Assembly: GCA_963841815.1 (NCBI GenBank)
Contig: CAWJEE010000013.1
Span: 1 to 64,000, forward strand
Direction of reading: 5' to 3'
Length of the DNA: 64,000 nt
Origin: JAOUJD01 sp963841815
GTDB lineage: Bacteria > Pseudomonadota > Gammaproteobacteria > Burkholderiales > Burkholderiaceae_F
A program made the translations under genes and the position numbers. The notes under the pieces were generated by a model, which worked only from the letters and a program-made list of their open reading frames with translations, was not told the origin of the DNA and ran no database searches. Below are positions 41,699 to 52,247 of the stretch, one piece after another. Every line of letters begins with the position of its first letter. Position 1 is the first letter of the stretch.

Positions 41699-42400
41699 CT
41701 AGAGACGTCCCTGCGCCCACAGGACCGCGCCGGCGAGGACGACGTCTTCGGGCGTGGTGACCTTCAGGTTCGACGAAACGCCCGCCACGAGACGCGGCGC
41801 GTGGCCGGCGCGTTCCATCGCGCTGGCCTCGTCGGTGATGCCTTCAAGCGAGCCGCACGCCAGCGCCGCGCGCAGGGATCCGATGCGGAACAGCTGCGGC
41901 GTCTGCGCGCACCAGAGTGACGAGCGGTCGAGCGTCGTTGCGATGCGGCCTCCCTCGCCGCGCTTCAGCGTGTCGCTCAGCGGCACGGCGAGCAGTCCGC
42001 CACTGTCCTCGTCGCCGGCCTCATCGATCAGTAGGGCGAGCTGTGCCGCGCCGAGGCACGGGCGCGCGGCATCGTGCACGAGCACGCGGTCGTTGTCTTC
42101 GCAGCGCCCGGCGATCGCATCGAGTCCGTTGCGCACGGACTCCGCGCGCGTTGCGCCGCCGACCGGAAGAAACTCGACACGCCCGGCCTCGACTCGCATG
42201 GAGCGCCACCGCGTGTCGGCGGGCGCGACGACGACGAACACGCGCTCGATGCGCGCATCGGCCAGCATTGCGTCGATCGAGTGTTCGAGCATCGGCTTGC
42301 CGCCGAGCGCCAGGTACTGCTTCGGACCGCTGTCGGCTCCCATGCGGGAGCCCACGCCCGCCGCAGGAATGAGTCCGAAGTAACGAACGGAGTGACGCAA
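41699..42400 (-). CDS. ispD: 2-C-methyl-D-erythritol 4-phosphate cytidylyltransferase
   Basis: Third MEP-pathway step: MEP + CTP to CDP-ME. 233 aa. Nucleotide-binding start 'YFGLIPAAGVGSRMGADSGP-KQY' with catalytic Arg and Lys, 'ATRAESVRNGLDAI', 'VLVHDAARPC' and 'TPQLFR'. The only start codon close to the family N-terminus is TTG 42400 (MRHSVRYFGLIP); the open frame continues upstream only as the antisense of mfd. Divergent from mfd with about 95 bp between. Intact. Confidence 0.94.
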   Translation of the reverse strand: MRHSVRYFGLIPAAGVGSRMGADSGPKQYLALGGKPMLEHSIDAMLADARIERVFVVVAPADTRWRSMRVEAGRVEFLPVGGATRAESVRNGLDAIAGRCEDNDRVLVHDAARPCLGAAQLALLIDEAGDEDSGGLLAVPLSDTLKRGEGGRIATTLDRSSLWCAQTPQLFRIGSLRAALACGSLEGITDEASAMERAGHAPRLVAGVSSNLKVTTPEDVVLAGAVLWAQGRL

Positions 42401-42437
42401 CGCGGATCCCGGCCCGGGTGGAATCGAAAGTGCTTCG

Positions 42438-42443
42438 TATAAT
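42438..42443 (+). promoter_or_regulatory. Candidate -10 element for mfd
   Basis: A perfect TATAAT lies 52 bases before GTG 42496 in the ispD-mfd gap. Transcription would begin near 42450, so the in-frame GTG at 42418 would not be on the message; this favours 42496 as the mfd start. No clear -35. Confidence 0.45.
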
Positions 42444-42495
42444 AGCGACCGAGTTCGGCAGCTCGCGAGCGTGGCTCGGCTGCCGTTTTTCATTT

Positions 42496-45400
42496 GTGAA
42501 TCACGAAGTCCCCACCGCCGCGCCCGCGGCCCCGCTGTCGGGCCTCTCCTCGCAGACCCTTCCGTCCGCAGGGACTCGTGTCGCCGTCGCGCGGCCGCCG
42601 GGTTCCGGCGACGCACTGCTGCTGGCGGAGACCGCGACGACTGCGCGGACGGCGAGGCGCCTGCTGGTCGTGGTCGCGGCCGACGCGCTCGACGCGCAGC
42701 GCCTCGTCGACGAAATCCGCTACTTCGAGCCAACGCTGACCGTCCGTCCGCTGCCTGACTGGGAGACGCTGCCCTACGACACGCTGTCGCCGCACCAGGA
42801 CCTCGTTTCGGAACGGCTGGAGACGCTCTATCGCCTGAGCCAGCCGGCCGCCGGCGGGATGGACGTGCTCGTCGTTCCCGCGACCACGGCGCTGCACCGG
42901 ATGGTCGCCCCCGCAGTACGTCGCCGGCCACACCTTCTTCTTCCGCCAGGGCCAGAAGGTGGACGTCGAGGCGCTGCGGGCCCAGCTCGTGTTCGCCGGC
43001 TACCAGCACGTTTCGCAGGTGGTCGCGCCGGGCGAGTTCGCGATCCGCGGCGGACTGCTCGACCTGTTCCCGATGGGTTCGGCGCTGCCGTACCGGCTCG
43101 ACCTGCTCGACGACCAGTTGGAGACGATCCGGGCCTTCGATCCGGATACGCAGCGCGGCCTTTATCCGGTCCCGGACATCCGCCTGCTGCCCGGGCGGGA
43201 GTTCCCGATCGACGAAGGGGCCCGGCAGGCGTTCCGCCGCCGCTGGCGCGACCGAATCGAGGGCGATCCGAGCCGATCGAGCGTCTACAAGGACGTCGGC
43301 AACGGCATCGCGTCGCAGGGCATCGAGTACTTCCTGCCGCTTTTCTTCGACGAGACGGCGACACTGTTCGACTACCTGCCCGCGGACGCCGTGGTCGTCA
43401 TGCACGGCGCCATCGAGGCCGCCATCCAGCGCTTCTGGAACGAGACCAGCGAACGGCATCGCTTTCTCGCGCGGGACGCGTCCTGCCCGATCCTGCCGCC
43501 GGCCGACCTCTTCCTCAACGCGGAACAGTTCTTCGCGCATGCCAAGGCGCACGGTCGGATCGCCCTGGGCGAAGGCGCCCACGCGAGCTTCGAACCGCTG
43601 CCGGCGCTGGCGGTCGAGCGGCGCGCCGACGATCCCGTGCAGAAGCTGCGCGACTACGCGGCGCGCTTCGGCGGGCGCGTGCTGATCGTGGCCGACGCCG
43701 CCGGACGGCGCGAGACGATCGGGCAGATGCTCGCCGAGTACAAACTGCGCGTACGCCGACAACGCGGACTTCGCCGCCTTCGTGGCGTCGGACGCGCGGC
43801 TCGCGCTCGGCGTCGCTCCGCTGCACGAAGGCTTCGTCCTGCGCGAGCGCGGGCTGGCCATCATCACGGAGACCGAGCTCTACGCCTCCAGCCCGCGGCG
43901 GCTGCGCGGCAAGCAGCGCGAACGCGCCTCCAACGTCGAGGCGATGATCCGCGACCTCGCGGAGTTGCGCGTGGGCGATCCGGTGGTGCACGTCGAGCAC
44001 GGCATCGGCCGCTACCTGGGCCTGGAGACGATGGACCTGGGCGAAGGGGCGACCGAGTTCCTGCGCCTCGAGTACGCCAACGAGGCGAGCCTGTACGTCC
44101 CGGTGGCGCAGCTGCACCTGATCGGCCGCTACAGCGGAGCGGATCCCGACGCCGCACCGCTGCACCAGCTGGGCGGGGCCGACTGGGACAAGGCACGGAA
44201 GAAGGCGGCGAAGCAGGTGCGCGACACCGCCGCCGAACTTCTGAACCTCTACGCGCTGCGCGCCGCGCGCAAGGGCCACGCGTTCGAATTCAGCCAGCAC
44301 GACTACGAGGCGTTCGCCGAGGGATTCGGCTTCGAGGAAACGCCTGACCAGCAGGCGGCGATCGACGCCGTGCTGAAGGACATGAGCGCCGGATTCCCGA
44401 TGGACCGGCTGGTGTGCGGCGACGTCGGCTTCGGCAAGACCGAAGTGGCGCTGCGCGCCGCGTTCGCGGCCGTCGCCGGCGGCAAGCAGGTTGCGGTCCT
44501 CTGTCCGACCACGCTTCTGGCCGAGCAGCACGTCGAGACGTTCCGCGACCGCTTCGCCGAATGGCCGGTCAAGGTGGTGGAGCTGTCGCGCTTCCGCTCG
44601 GCCAGGGAAGTCGGGGAAGCGATCGCCGGCATCGCCAACGGCACGGTCGACGTCGTGATCGGGACGCACAAGCTGCTCTCGAACGACATCCGATACGCGA
44701 ACCTCGGGCTGGTCATCATCGACGAGGAACACCGGTTCGGCGTGCGGCAGAAGGAGCGCTTCAAGGCGCTGCGCGCCGAAGTGGACGTCCTGACGCTGAC
44801 CGCCACGCCGATCCCGCGCACGCTCGCGCTGTCGCTCGAGGGGATCCGCGAGTTCTCGGTCATCGCGACCGCTCCGCAGCGACGGCTCGCAATCAAGACG
44901 TTCGTGCGCAAGGAATCGGCGAGCCTGGTGCGCGAGGCGGTCCTGCGCGAGCTCAAGCGCGGCGGCCAGGTGTATTTCCTGCACAACGAGGTCGAGACGA
45001 TCGGGAACCGGCGCGCGCGGCTGGCGGAACTGCTGCCGGAAGCGAGCATCGAGATCGCCCACGGCCAGATGGGGGAACGCGACCTCGAGCGCGTGATGCG
45101 CGACTTCTACCACCAGCGCTTCAACGTCCTGCTGTGCTCGACGATCATCGAGACCGGCATCGACGTGCCGACCGCGAACACGATCATCATCCACCGCGCC
45201 GACAAGTTCGGGCTGGCCCAGCTGCACCAGCTGCGCGGCCGGGTCGGTCGCTCGCACCACCAGGCTTATGCCTACCTGATGGTGCCCGACGAGGGCGGAC
45301 TGACGAAGAACGCCGAGAAGCGCCTGGAAGCGATCCAGAACCTCGAGGAACTCGGCAGCGGGTTCTACCTCGCGATGCACGACCTAGAGATCCGCGGGGC

Positions 45401-45965
45401 GGGCGAGGTCCTCGGCGAGAACCAGAGCGGCAACATGCAGGAGGTCGGGTTCGACCTCTACACGCAGATGCTGAACGCCGCCGTGCGCGCGCTGCGCTCG
45501 GGCCGCGAGCCGGACCTGCTCGCGCCGCTGGCGGCCGTCACCGAGATCAACCTGCACGTACCCGCGCTGCTCCCGCCGGATTTCGTCAACGACGTGCACC
45601 AGCGGCTGTCGATGTACAAGAAGCTCGCCAGCTGCGACGACGAGGACGACCTGATCCGGCTGCAGGAGGAACTCGTCGATCGCTACGGCAGGCTGCCGGA
45701 GGCGGGCAAGGCGCTGATCGACACGCACCGGCTGCGGCTGCTCGCCGAGCCGTTGGGCGTGAAGAAGATCGACGCGTCGGGCGAGGCGATCGTGATCAGC
45801 TTCGTCCCGGAGCCGTCCTTCGACACGGCGAAGCTCATCGCGCTGATGCAGAAGTCGCGCACCATGCGCCTGTCCGGCCCCACACGGTTGCGCATCGAGG
45901 AGAAGGTCCCGACGCTCGAGGCGCGCCTGGCGCGCCTGCGCGAGGTCTTCCGGGCGCTGCGCTGA
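42496..45965 (+). CDS. mfd: Transcription-repair coupling factor Mfd (two frame breaks)
   Basis: ATP-driven translocase that removes stalled RNA polymerase and recruits UvrA. About 1156 codons. UvrB-like N-domains ('RPLPDWETLPYDTLSPHQDL'), RNA-polymerase-interacting domain ('GDPVVHVEHGIGRYLGLETM'), RecG-like motor with Walker A 'GDVGFGKTEVALRA', DEEH box 'VIIDEEHRFGVRQKE', motif III 'TLTATPIPRTLALSLEG' and 'LLCSTIIETGIDVPTANTII', then the C-terminal UvrA-masking domain. Breaks near 42915 and 43752; length 3n+2, i.e. two extra bases. Confidence 0.95.
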
Positions 45966-46015
45966 GGGCGGCCCGTTCCACACCGGGCCGGAAGGTTCAC
46001 TAAACTCGGGCCGCC

Positions 46016-46909
46016 ATGAAAGACCTCGTCCTGCTGGGCCCCAACATCAACCCGGAGGCACTCGACACGTTCAAGGTCGTGTGCACGCCGGAGCGCATCA
46101 CCACCGCGCGCCAGTCCGCCCGCTGCACCGGAGTGCGCGACGACCCGGAGACGCGCAAGGCCGTCGCCGGCCTCGCGAGCTACTGGAAGATCGATGCCGC
46201 GTTCGTCAATCCGGCGGCGCGCCTGTCCGACTTCCGGCTGCTGGCGATGGACATGGACTCGACGCTGATCAACATCGAGAGCCTCGACGAGGTCGCGGCC
46301 TGCGCCGGCAAGGGACCGGAGGTCGCTGCGATCACGGAGGCTGCGATGCGCGGAGAGATCGCGGACTACAAGGAGAGCCTGCGCCGCCGCGTGGCGATGC
46401 TCGAGGGGACCGATGCCGCCCTGCTGCAGCGTGTGCTCGACGACAAGCTGCGGCTCAACCCCGGCGCCGAGGACCTGATCCGCGCGTGCCAGAAGGCCGG
46501 CCTCAGGACGCTGCTCGTCACCGGCGGCTTCACGTTCTTCACCGACCGCATGCGCGAGCGGCTCGGGTTCGACTTCACGCGCGCCAACGAACTCGAGGTC
46601 ATCAACGGCCGGTTGACCGGCCGCGTGACCGGGCCGGGGGGCGGGGAGATCATCGACGCCGAGGGTAAGGCACGCGCGCTCGCCGAAGCGTGCGAGCACC
46701 TGGGATGTTCGACCGGCCGCGCCATTGCGATCGGCGACGGCGCCAACGACCTGAAGATGATGAAGCTCGCCGGGATTTCCGTGGCCTACCGGGCCAAGCC
46801 CATCGTGCACCAGCAGGCCACGAACGCGCTCAACCACGCTCGCCTCGACGGCGTCCTCGCGTGGTTCACGAACGAAGCGCGCGCGATCAGCCAGCCTTCG
46901 GCGGCGTGA
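46016..46909 (+). CDS. serB: Phosphoserine phosphatase SerB
   Basis: Last step of serine biosynthesis. 297 aa, intact. An N-terminal ACT-like part (residues 1-70) precedes the HAD phosphatase: nucleophile motif 'LLAMDMDSTLINIESLDEVA', 'LLVTGGFTFFTDRMRERLGF' (motif II Thr), Lys and 'AIAIGDGANDLKMMKLAGIS' (motif IV). Its end overlaps the convergent peptidase gene by 23 bases. Confidence 0.96.
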   Translation: MKDLVLLGPNINPEALDTFKVVCTPERITTARQSARCTGVRDDPETRKAVAGLASYWKIDAAFVNPAARLSDFRLLAMDMDSTLINIESLDEVAACAGKGPEVAAITEAAMRGEIADYKESLRRRVAMLEGTDAALLQRVLDDKLRLNPGAEDLIRACQKAGLRTLLVTGGFTFFTDRMRERLGFDFTRANELEVINGRLTGRVTGPGGGEIIDAEGKARALAEACEHLGCSTGRAIAIGDGANDLKMMKLAGISVAYRAKPIVHQQATNALNHARLDGVLAWFTNEARAISQPSAA

Positions 46910-47478
46910 TCCAGATGCGCTCGTCGCCGGTGTCGATGTGGACGAAATTGCGGCCGGGATAGAAGCCCGTCCCGCCGCGACCCAGCACGCTCGCCATTCC
47001 GGCGAGACGAACGTTCTTCACGCCGGGAACGGTGACGTCGGCGGCCTTGCCGAGCAGGTGACGCGAGGCGAGCGCCGCGCCTTCGAGTTTCTGGTTCGTG
47101 TTGCGCGTCCGGTATCCCGAGTGGATCTCGAGCGGTGCGCGGACGCCGCTCTTCGCCAGCCACACCTGCAGGCCGGCCAGCACGTCGAGCAATCCGTGGT
47201 CGATTGGAAAGACGCGGTCGGCCTGGACGTCGCGCAGGGCCCAGCAGATCTGCAGGTACTGCTCGCGGTCGTAGCCGCGCTCGGCGCTCCAGTACGTCGC
47301 TTCGAGCTGCTCCTTGCCGCGAACCAGCCAGATCGACCGGCGCTCGGCCAGGAGTTCCTTCAGCGCGCTCGTTCGGCGCCGGCGCCTCGGGCGCGGCCGC
47401 CAGCGCCGGCGCGACGGCGGCGCAGCCCGCTGAAATGAGCAGGCGCCGCCGCCAATGGAAGAACGCGTCAGGAATCAT
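46887..47478 (-). CDS. DUF882/YcbK-type zinc peptidase (M15 family) (one frame break)
   Basis: Probable periplasmic murein peptidase/amidase. N-terminal 'FFHWRRRLLISAGCAAVAPA' looks like a Tat or Sec export signal (RRRLLIS). After a frame change near 47367 the domain continues 'LLAERRSIWLVRGKEQLEAT', 'EIHSGYRTRNTNQKLEGAAL', the zinc motif S-x-H-x-x-G-x-A-x-D as 'ASRHLLGKAADVTV', and the last ligand His in 'RNFVHIDTG'. About 195 codons; length 3n+1. Substrate is unproven for this family. Confidence 0.88.
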
Positions 47479-47540
47479 CGATCGCGACAGGAACCCTCGG
47501 AGTCCCGCTCCGACGGGCGGCATGCCAAAGGACGTCAAGC

Positions 47541-48724
47541 TTACATCCGCTCGAAGATGGCCGCGATCCCCTGGCCGCCGCCGATGCACATGGTGACCAG
47601 CGCGTAGCGGCCGCCCGATCCGCTGCAGTTCGTACAGCGCCTTCACCGTGATGATGGCGCCGGTCGCGCCGATCGGATGGCCCAGCGAGATGCCGCTGCC
47701 GTTCGGATTGACCTTGTCGGCCGGGAAGCCCAGGTCCTTGGCGACCGCGCAGGCCTGCGCCGCGAACGCCTCGTTCGCCTCGATCACGTCGAGCTGCGAC
47801 ACCGTGATCCCCGCACGCTCCAGCGCCTTCCGCGACGCCGGCACCGGGCCGATGCCCATGTACTTCGGGTCGACGCCGGCGTGCCCGTAGGCTGACGAGC
47901 CGCGCCAGCGGCTTCAGGCCGCGCTTCTCGGCCACCGAGCGCTCCATCATCACGACGGCGGCCGCGCCGTCGTTGATGCCGCTCGCGTTGCCGGCCGTGA
48001 CCGTCCCGTTCTCCTTGACGAACACCGGCTTCAGCTTCGCCATGTCGGCCATCGACGTGCCTTCGCGGAAGTGTTCGTCGGTGTCGAACACGGTCGGTCC
48101 CTTCTTGCCCTTCACTTCGATCGGCAGGATCTGGCTCTTGAAGTAGCCCGCCTTGGTCGCATTGGCCGCGCGGCGATGGCTCTCGACCGCCAACTGGTCC
48201 TGCTCTTCGCGGGTGATGCCCCACTTCGCCGCCACGTTCTCGGCGGTCACGCCCATGTGCACGACGTCGAACGGGTCGTGCAGCGCACCGACCATCATGT
48301 CGATCGCCTTCATGTCGCCCATGCGCTGGCCCCAGCGGCCGCTCGGAATGACGTAGGGGCCGCGCGACATGCACTCCGCGCCGCCGCCGATCGCGATGTC
48401 CGCGTCGCCGAGCATGATCGTCTGCGCGGCCGACACGATCGCCTGCAGGCCGCTGCCGCAGAGACGGTTCAGCGTGAGGCACGGGGCTTCCTTCGCCACG
48501 CCGCCGTTGACTGCCGCCACGCGCCCGAGGTACATGTCCTTCGGCTCGGTGTTGAGCACGTGGCCGAACACGACATGGCCGATCTCTTCGCCCTTGACGG
48601 CGGCCCGCTTCATCGCCTCGGCCACGACCAGGGCGCCGAGCTGCGTCGGCGGGACGTCCTTCAGGCTTCCTCCGAACGTCCCGATCGGGGTCCGCACCCC
48701 ACTGACGACGACGACTTCGCGCAT
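47541..48724 (-). CDS. bktB: Beta-ketothiolase BktB-like acetyl-CoA acyltransferase (two frame breaks)
   Basis: Condenses acetyl-CoA with acetyl- or propionyl-CoA. About 394 codons. N-terminus 'MREVVVVSGVRTPIGTFGGS' is close to BktB. Nucleophile Cys in 'TLNRLCGSGLQAIVSAAQT', His in 'ISLGHPIGATGAIITVKALY', second Cys in 'CIGGGQGIAAIFERM'. Breaks near 47893 and 47620; 3n+2. In PHA producers BktB allows C5 monomers; here it sits 12 kb from phaCAB, which has its own thiolase. Confidence 0.9.
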
Positions 48725-48843
48725 AGTGATCTCCCGGAATCCAGTGGTGATTAGGCGACCGCCCGCAGGGCGGTCCGCTTGGCCGGCCATTCTTGCACGG
48801 GGCCGACCCTCTCCGTTGACATGGGTTGAAGCCGCCTGGGTGC

Positions 48844-49451
48844 TCAGAACCGCGCCATCAGCCCGATCTTCGCCTCGACCTGTGTCACGGTGTCGCTCTT
48901 CAGGACGACGACGCAGCCGCCGGAGCAGAGGAAGCCCCCGGAGCTGTTGACGAAGGTGAGGTACCCGCGCGCCTCGGCTCGCAGCGCCAGCGGTCGCCGA
49001 GCGGCAGGTAGTACCCGAAGCCGACGTTCATCGACGGCTTGTACTCGTTGCCGAAGCCGGTCGTGCCCGGACTGAACTGCGTCACCCCTACGCCACCGAC
49101 GGCATAGAAGCCCTGCCCGACCGCGCGATCGACGAACACGGTGCCGCCCACGTGCAGATGACGGATCGTGAGGTCGAACGGCGCGGCGCCGCCGCCCGGC
49201 GTCAGCGTCGTCGACTGCTGGTTGTACAGCAGCTGCAGTTCGCGCGACGCGTCGAACGGCATGCCGATGGCGACGCCGAACGTGGCGCCGTTCTTGACGT
49301 CGGCGCTCGTGCTGTTCGTCGCGTTGTCGATCCCGCTGGTGCCCGCGTATCCGGCAAACAGCGTGACCGAGGCCTGTGCCGCGGCGGGTGAAGCGGCGCA
49401 CAGCATCGCGGCAGCAAGCGCCGATGCCAGCAGTGTCTTGATTTTTTTCAT
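48844..49451 (-). CDS. Outer-membrane beta-barrel protein (one frame break)
   Basis: About 200 aa. Signal peptide 'MKKIKTLLASALAAAMLCAA' with cleavage after AAAQA. Mature part alternates short hydrophobic strands with turns ('GFYAVGGVGVTQFSPG', 'NVGFGYYLPLGDRLALRAEA', 'RGYLTFVNSSGGFLCSGGCV') and ends in Phe (GLMARF), as usual for Bam substrates. A pair of Cys lies near the end (FLCSGGCV). The break near 48985 fits a lost base, unlike most others here. The start overlaps the end of the GST gene. The exact family (OmpW/opacity-like) is uncertain. Confidence 0.8.
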
Positions 49452-50089
49452 GACCAGTGACGTTGCCACACAGGAGCCACTTCCGGCAAGGAGTCCACGC
49501 GCTCCATCGCGTCGCAGAACGCGGGATGCCGCGCGCGCAAGTGCTCGCGCATCTTCCACCACCTCGAGAGATTCGCGAAATAGATGTCGCAGACGTACGG
49601 CCGCTCGCCGAGGAAGAAACGGCTGCCCGAGTGCGCGCCCGCAACGATGTCCCATCCGAGCGCCATTCGCGCCACGGCGCCGTCCCGGACGGCCGCTAGC
49701 GACGTGTCGTCGGCCGCCGTCGTCCAGCGCTCGGGATAGTCGGCGATGCCGACCGCCGTGTAGACCGTCGACGCCGCGAACTGCATCCAGCGCAGGCAGG
49801 CCGCGCGCTCGCGCGTGGAAGGCGCGGGCGCCCAGTCGCCGGGATGACGCTCGAGCAGCGTCCACAGGACCGCGACGCTCTCTGTCAGGACTTCGCCGCC
49901 CGGCGTAACCAGGGTCGGCAGCTGCGCGAGCGGATTGACGGTCTTCAGTTCGTCGTAGCACGGGCCGACCGGGTCCGTCCACGGGGCGGCCTCCCGCAGC
50001 TCAACGTCGAGGCCGAGCGCGCTCATCAGGACCTCGACGCTCGCGGCTCCCGAGCGCTTGCCGGTGTAGAGCGTGTAGCGGGTCGTCAT
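49448..50089 (-). CDS. Glutathione S-transferase family protein
   Basis: Cytosolic GST-like protein, 213 aa, intact. N-terminal thioredoxin fold 'YTLYTGKRSGAASVEVLMSA' with 'NPLAQLPTLVTPGGEVLTES' (cis-Pro and the Glu-Ser that bind glutathione's gamma-Glu), then an all-helical C-domain 'GERPYVCDIYFANLSRWW'. ATG 50089 overlaps the rimO stop by 4 bases, and its own stop overlaps the outer-membrane protein start by 4. Substrate unknown. Confidence 0.9.
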   Translation of the reverse strand: MTTRYTLYTGKRSGAASVEVLMSALGLDVELREAAPWTDPVGPCYDELKTVNPLAQLPTLVTPGGEVLTESVAVLWTLLERHPGDWAPAPSTRERAACLRWMQFAASTVYTAVGIADYPERWTTAADDTSLAAVRDGAVARMALGWDIVAGAHSGSRFFLGERPYVCDIYFANLSRWWKMREHLRARHPAFCDAMERVDSLPEVAPVWQRHWS

Positions 50090-51471
50090 GCCATCTTCCC
50101 GTGCAGGTCGTGCTCCTCGGCGCTGGCGATCGCGACGTCGACGAAGTCGCCCACGTTCACCTTGCGTCGCCCTTTCCGGACGTACACCACGCCGTCGATC
50201 TCCGGCGCGTCCGCACCGGTTCGACCGATCGCGACGGTCGGCCCGACCTCGTCGATGAGGACGCGTTGCGTGGTGCCGACCTTGCGCGCCAGCCGCGCGG
50301 CCGAGATGTCCTGCTGCACCTGCATGAAGCGCGCGCGGCGTTCCTCGCGCACTTCCTCGGGCAGCTTGCCGGGCAGCGCGTTCGCTGCCGCGCCCTCGAC
50401 CGGGGAATAGGCGAAGCAGCCCACGCGATCCAGCTGCGCCTCGCGCAGGAAGTCCAGCAGTTCCGCGAACTCGGCCTCGGTCTCGCCCGGGAATCCGGCG
50501 ATGAAGGTCGACCGGAGCGTGATGTCGGGACACACCTCGCGCCACGCGCGGATGCGCTCGATGTTCTTCTCGCCCGACGCCGGCCGTTTCATCAGCTTCA
50601 GGATGCGCGGGCTGGCGTGCTGGAACGGCACGTCGAGGTACGGCAGCACCCTGCCTTCGGCCATCAGCGGGATCACGTCATCTACGTGCGGATACGGATA
50701 CACGTAGTGCAGCCGAACCCACGCGTCGTGCGAATGCGCCAGCTGCCCGAGCTCCCGCACCAGTTCGTGCATCCGCGTCTTCACGGCGCGGCCGGCGACG
50801 AAGTCGAGCTTGTAGCGAACGTCGACGCCATAGGCGCCGGTGTCCTGCGAGATCACCAGCAGCTCCTTCACGCCCTGCCGGAGGAGGTTCTCCGCCTCGC
50901 GCATAACCTGTCCGATCGGACGGCTCACGAGGTCGCCACGCATCGACGGGATGATGCAGAAGCTGCAGCGATGGTTGCAGCCCTCGGAGATCTTCAGATA
51001 GGCGTAGTGCCTGGGAGTCAGCTTGATCCCCGCTGGCGGCACCAGGTCGCTGAACGGGTCGTGCGGCCTCGGCAGGTGGCGGTGGACGTGGTCGAGCACC
51101 TCGCCCGCCGCGTGTGGGCCGGTGACTGCCAGGACCTTTGGATGCACCTTCGCGACGAGGTTCTCGCCGCCCGCGGTCTTCGCCCCGAGGCAGCCGGTGA
51201 CGATCACCTTGCCGTTCTCGGCCAGCGCCTCGCCGATCGCATCGAGCGACTCCTGCACGGCGGCATCGATGAAGCCGCAGGTGTTGACGATCACGAGGTC
51301 GGCGTCCTCGTAGGTCGGGCTGGTCGCGTAGCCCTCGGCGCGCAGCTGGGTGACGATCAGTTCGGAGTCGACCAGCGCCTTCGGGCAGCCGAGCGAAACG
51401 AAGCCGATGGACGGCGCCGCGGCGGCGGGCGGACCTTTGCGAGGCCGCCGCGCGGCCGACGTGGCGGTCAT
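50086..51471 (-). CDS. rimO: Ribosomal protein S12 methylthiotransferase RimO
   Basis: Radical-SAM enzyme attaching a methylthio group to an Asp of ribosomal protein S12. 461 aa, intact. UPF0004 domain with Cys residues in 'FVSLGCPKALVDSE', 'VIVNTCGFIDAA' and 'VIVTGCLGAK' (auxiliary cluster), radical-SAM motif 'EGCNHRCSFCIIPSMRG', and C-terminal TRAM domain after residue 390. 'GCPKALVDSE' is RimO-like as opposed to MiaB. ATG 51471 begins a basic Ala/Pro-rich lead of about 20 residues. Between phaR (14 bases) and gst. Confidence 0.96.
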   Translation of the reverse strand: MTATSAARRPRKGPPAAAAPSIGFVSLGCPKALVDSELIVTQLRAEGYATSPTYEDADLVIVNTCGFIDAAVQESLDAIGEALAENGKVIVTGCLGAKTAGGENLVAKVHPKVLAVTGPHAAGEVLDHVHRHLPRPHDPFSDLVPPAGIKLTPRHYAYLKISEGCNHRCSFCIIPSMRGDLVSRPIGQVMREAENLLRQGVKELLVISQDTGAYGVDVRYKLDFVAGRAVKTRMHELVRELGQLAHSHDAWVRLHYVYPYPHVDDVIPLMAEGRVLPYLDVPFQHASPRILKLMKRPASGEKNIERIRAWREVCPDITLRSTFIAGFPGETEAEFAELLDFLREAQLDRVGCFAYSPVEGAAANALPGKLPEEVREERRARFMQVQQDISAARLARKVGTTQRVLIDEVGPTVAIGRTGADAPEIDGVVYVRKGRRKVNVGDFVDVAIASAEEHDLHGKMA

Positions 51472-51485
51472 CGGAGCGGCAGGAA

Positions 51486-52028
51486 CTACTTCTTGGCGTC
51501 GCCCGGGAAACCCGGGAAGCCGCTGAACATCGAGCGCGTCTGGTTCTGCATGTTCTCCTGCATCTGCACGAACATGTTCTTCGACTGCTCGAGGTAGGTC
51601 GACATCATCGACTGCATCATCGGCGACTGCATGTTGACGAACTGCGCCCACATGTCCGGCCCGATCTTGTTCGTGTCGTAGAACGCCTTGCTCTGCTCCT
51701 GCAGCTTGCTCTGGATGTCGATGAAGGCCTGGATGTTCTTCTCGAGGTACGACCCCATCATGCCCTGCATGGCATTGCCGTAGAAGCGGATCACGTGCGC
51801 GAGCATCGGCGCGCTGAACATCGGCATGCCGCCCGCCTCCTCCTCGAGAATGATCTGCAGCAGGATCTGCCGCGTCAGGTCCTCGCTGCTCTTCGCGTCG
51901 ACGACCTGGAACTCTTCCTGGTCGACCACGAGTTGCTTGACGTCGGCCAGCGTGATGTAGGTGCTCGTCTGCGTGTCGTACAGCCGACGGTTCGGATACT
52001 TCTTGATCAGGCGAACGGACGTAGCCAT
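51486..52028 (-). CDS. phaR: PHA synthesis repressor PhaR
   Basis: Regulator that senses PHA granules and controls phasin and its own gene. 180 aa, intact. PHB_acc_N DNA-binding domain at residues 4-64 ('VRLIKKYPNRRLYDTQTSTY'), PHB_acc domain at 68-108 with 'GGMPMFSAPMLAHVIRFYGN' and Met/Gln-rich amphipathic helices to the C-terminus ('QMQENMQNQTRSMFSGFPG') that would contact the polymer. First gene of a likely phaR-rimO-gst-outer-membrane-protein operon. The 219-bp gap upstream (52029-52247) is shared with the divergent ABC operon; I see no clear operator. Confidence 0.95.
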   Translation of the reverse strand: MATSVRLIKKYPNRRLYDTQTSTYITLADVKQLVVDQEEFQVVDAKSSEDLTRQILLQIILEEEAGGMPMFSAPMLAHVIRFYGNAMQGMMGSYLEKNIQAFIDIQSKLQEQSKAFYDTNKIGPDMWAQFVNMQSPMMQSMMSTYLEQSKNMFVQMQENMQNQTRSMFSGFPGFPGDAKK

Positions 52029-52247
52029 GTCTCCTCGTTTCTCGTCGGCGCGATTTCGCGGGTGGGTCCCGGTGCGGCGTTCGCCCGGAACTCCGGTATG
52101 TATTGCAGCCCATTCTAATCAAATTGCCGCAGCGCAGCGGACGCTTCACGCCTTACCGACCGACGGACGTCTCTGCCAGAATTGCCAGTTGATTCACGCC
52201 GGCCACTTTCGCCCGGTCCCCGACACGCCAACGAAGGAGACGTTTCG

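Noticed and set aside
41699..43867. IspD extended to 722 residues
   Set aside because: The extension is the antisense of mfd with no similarity; the catalytic IspD N-terminus begins right after TTG 42400.
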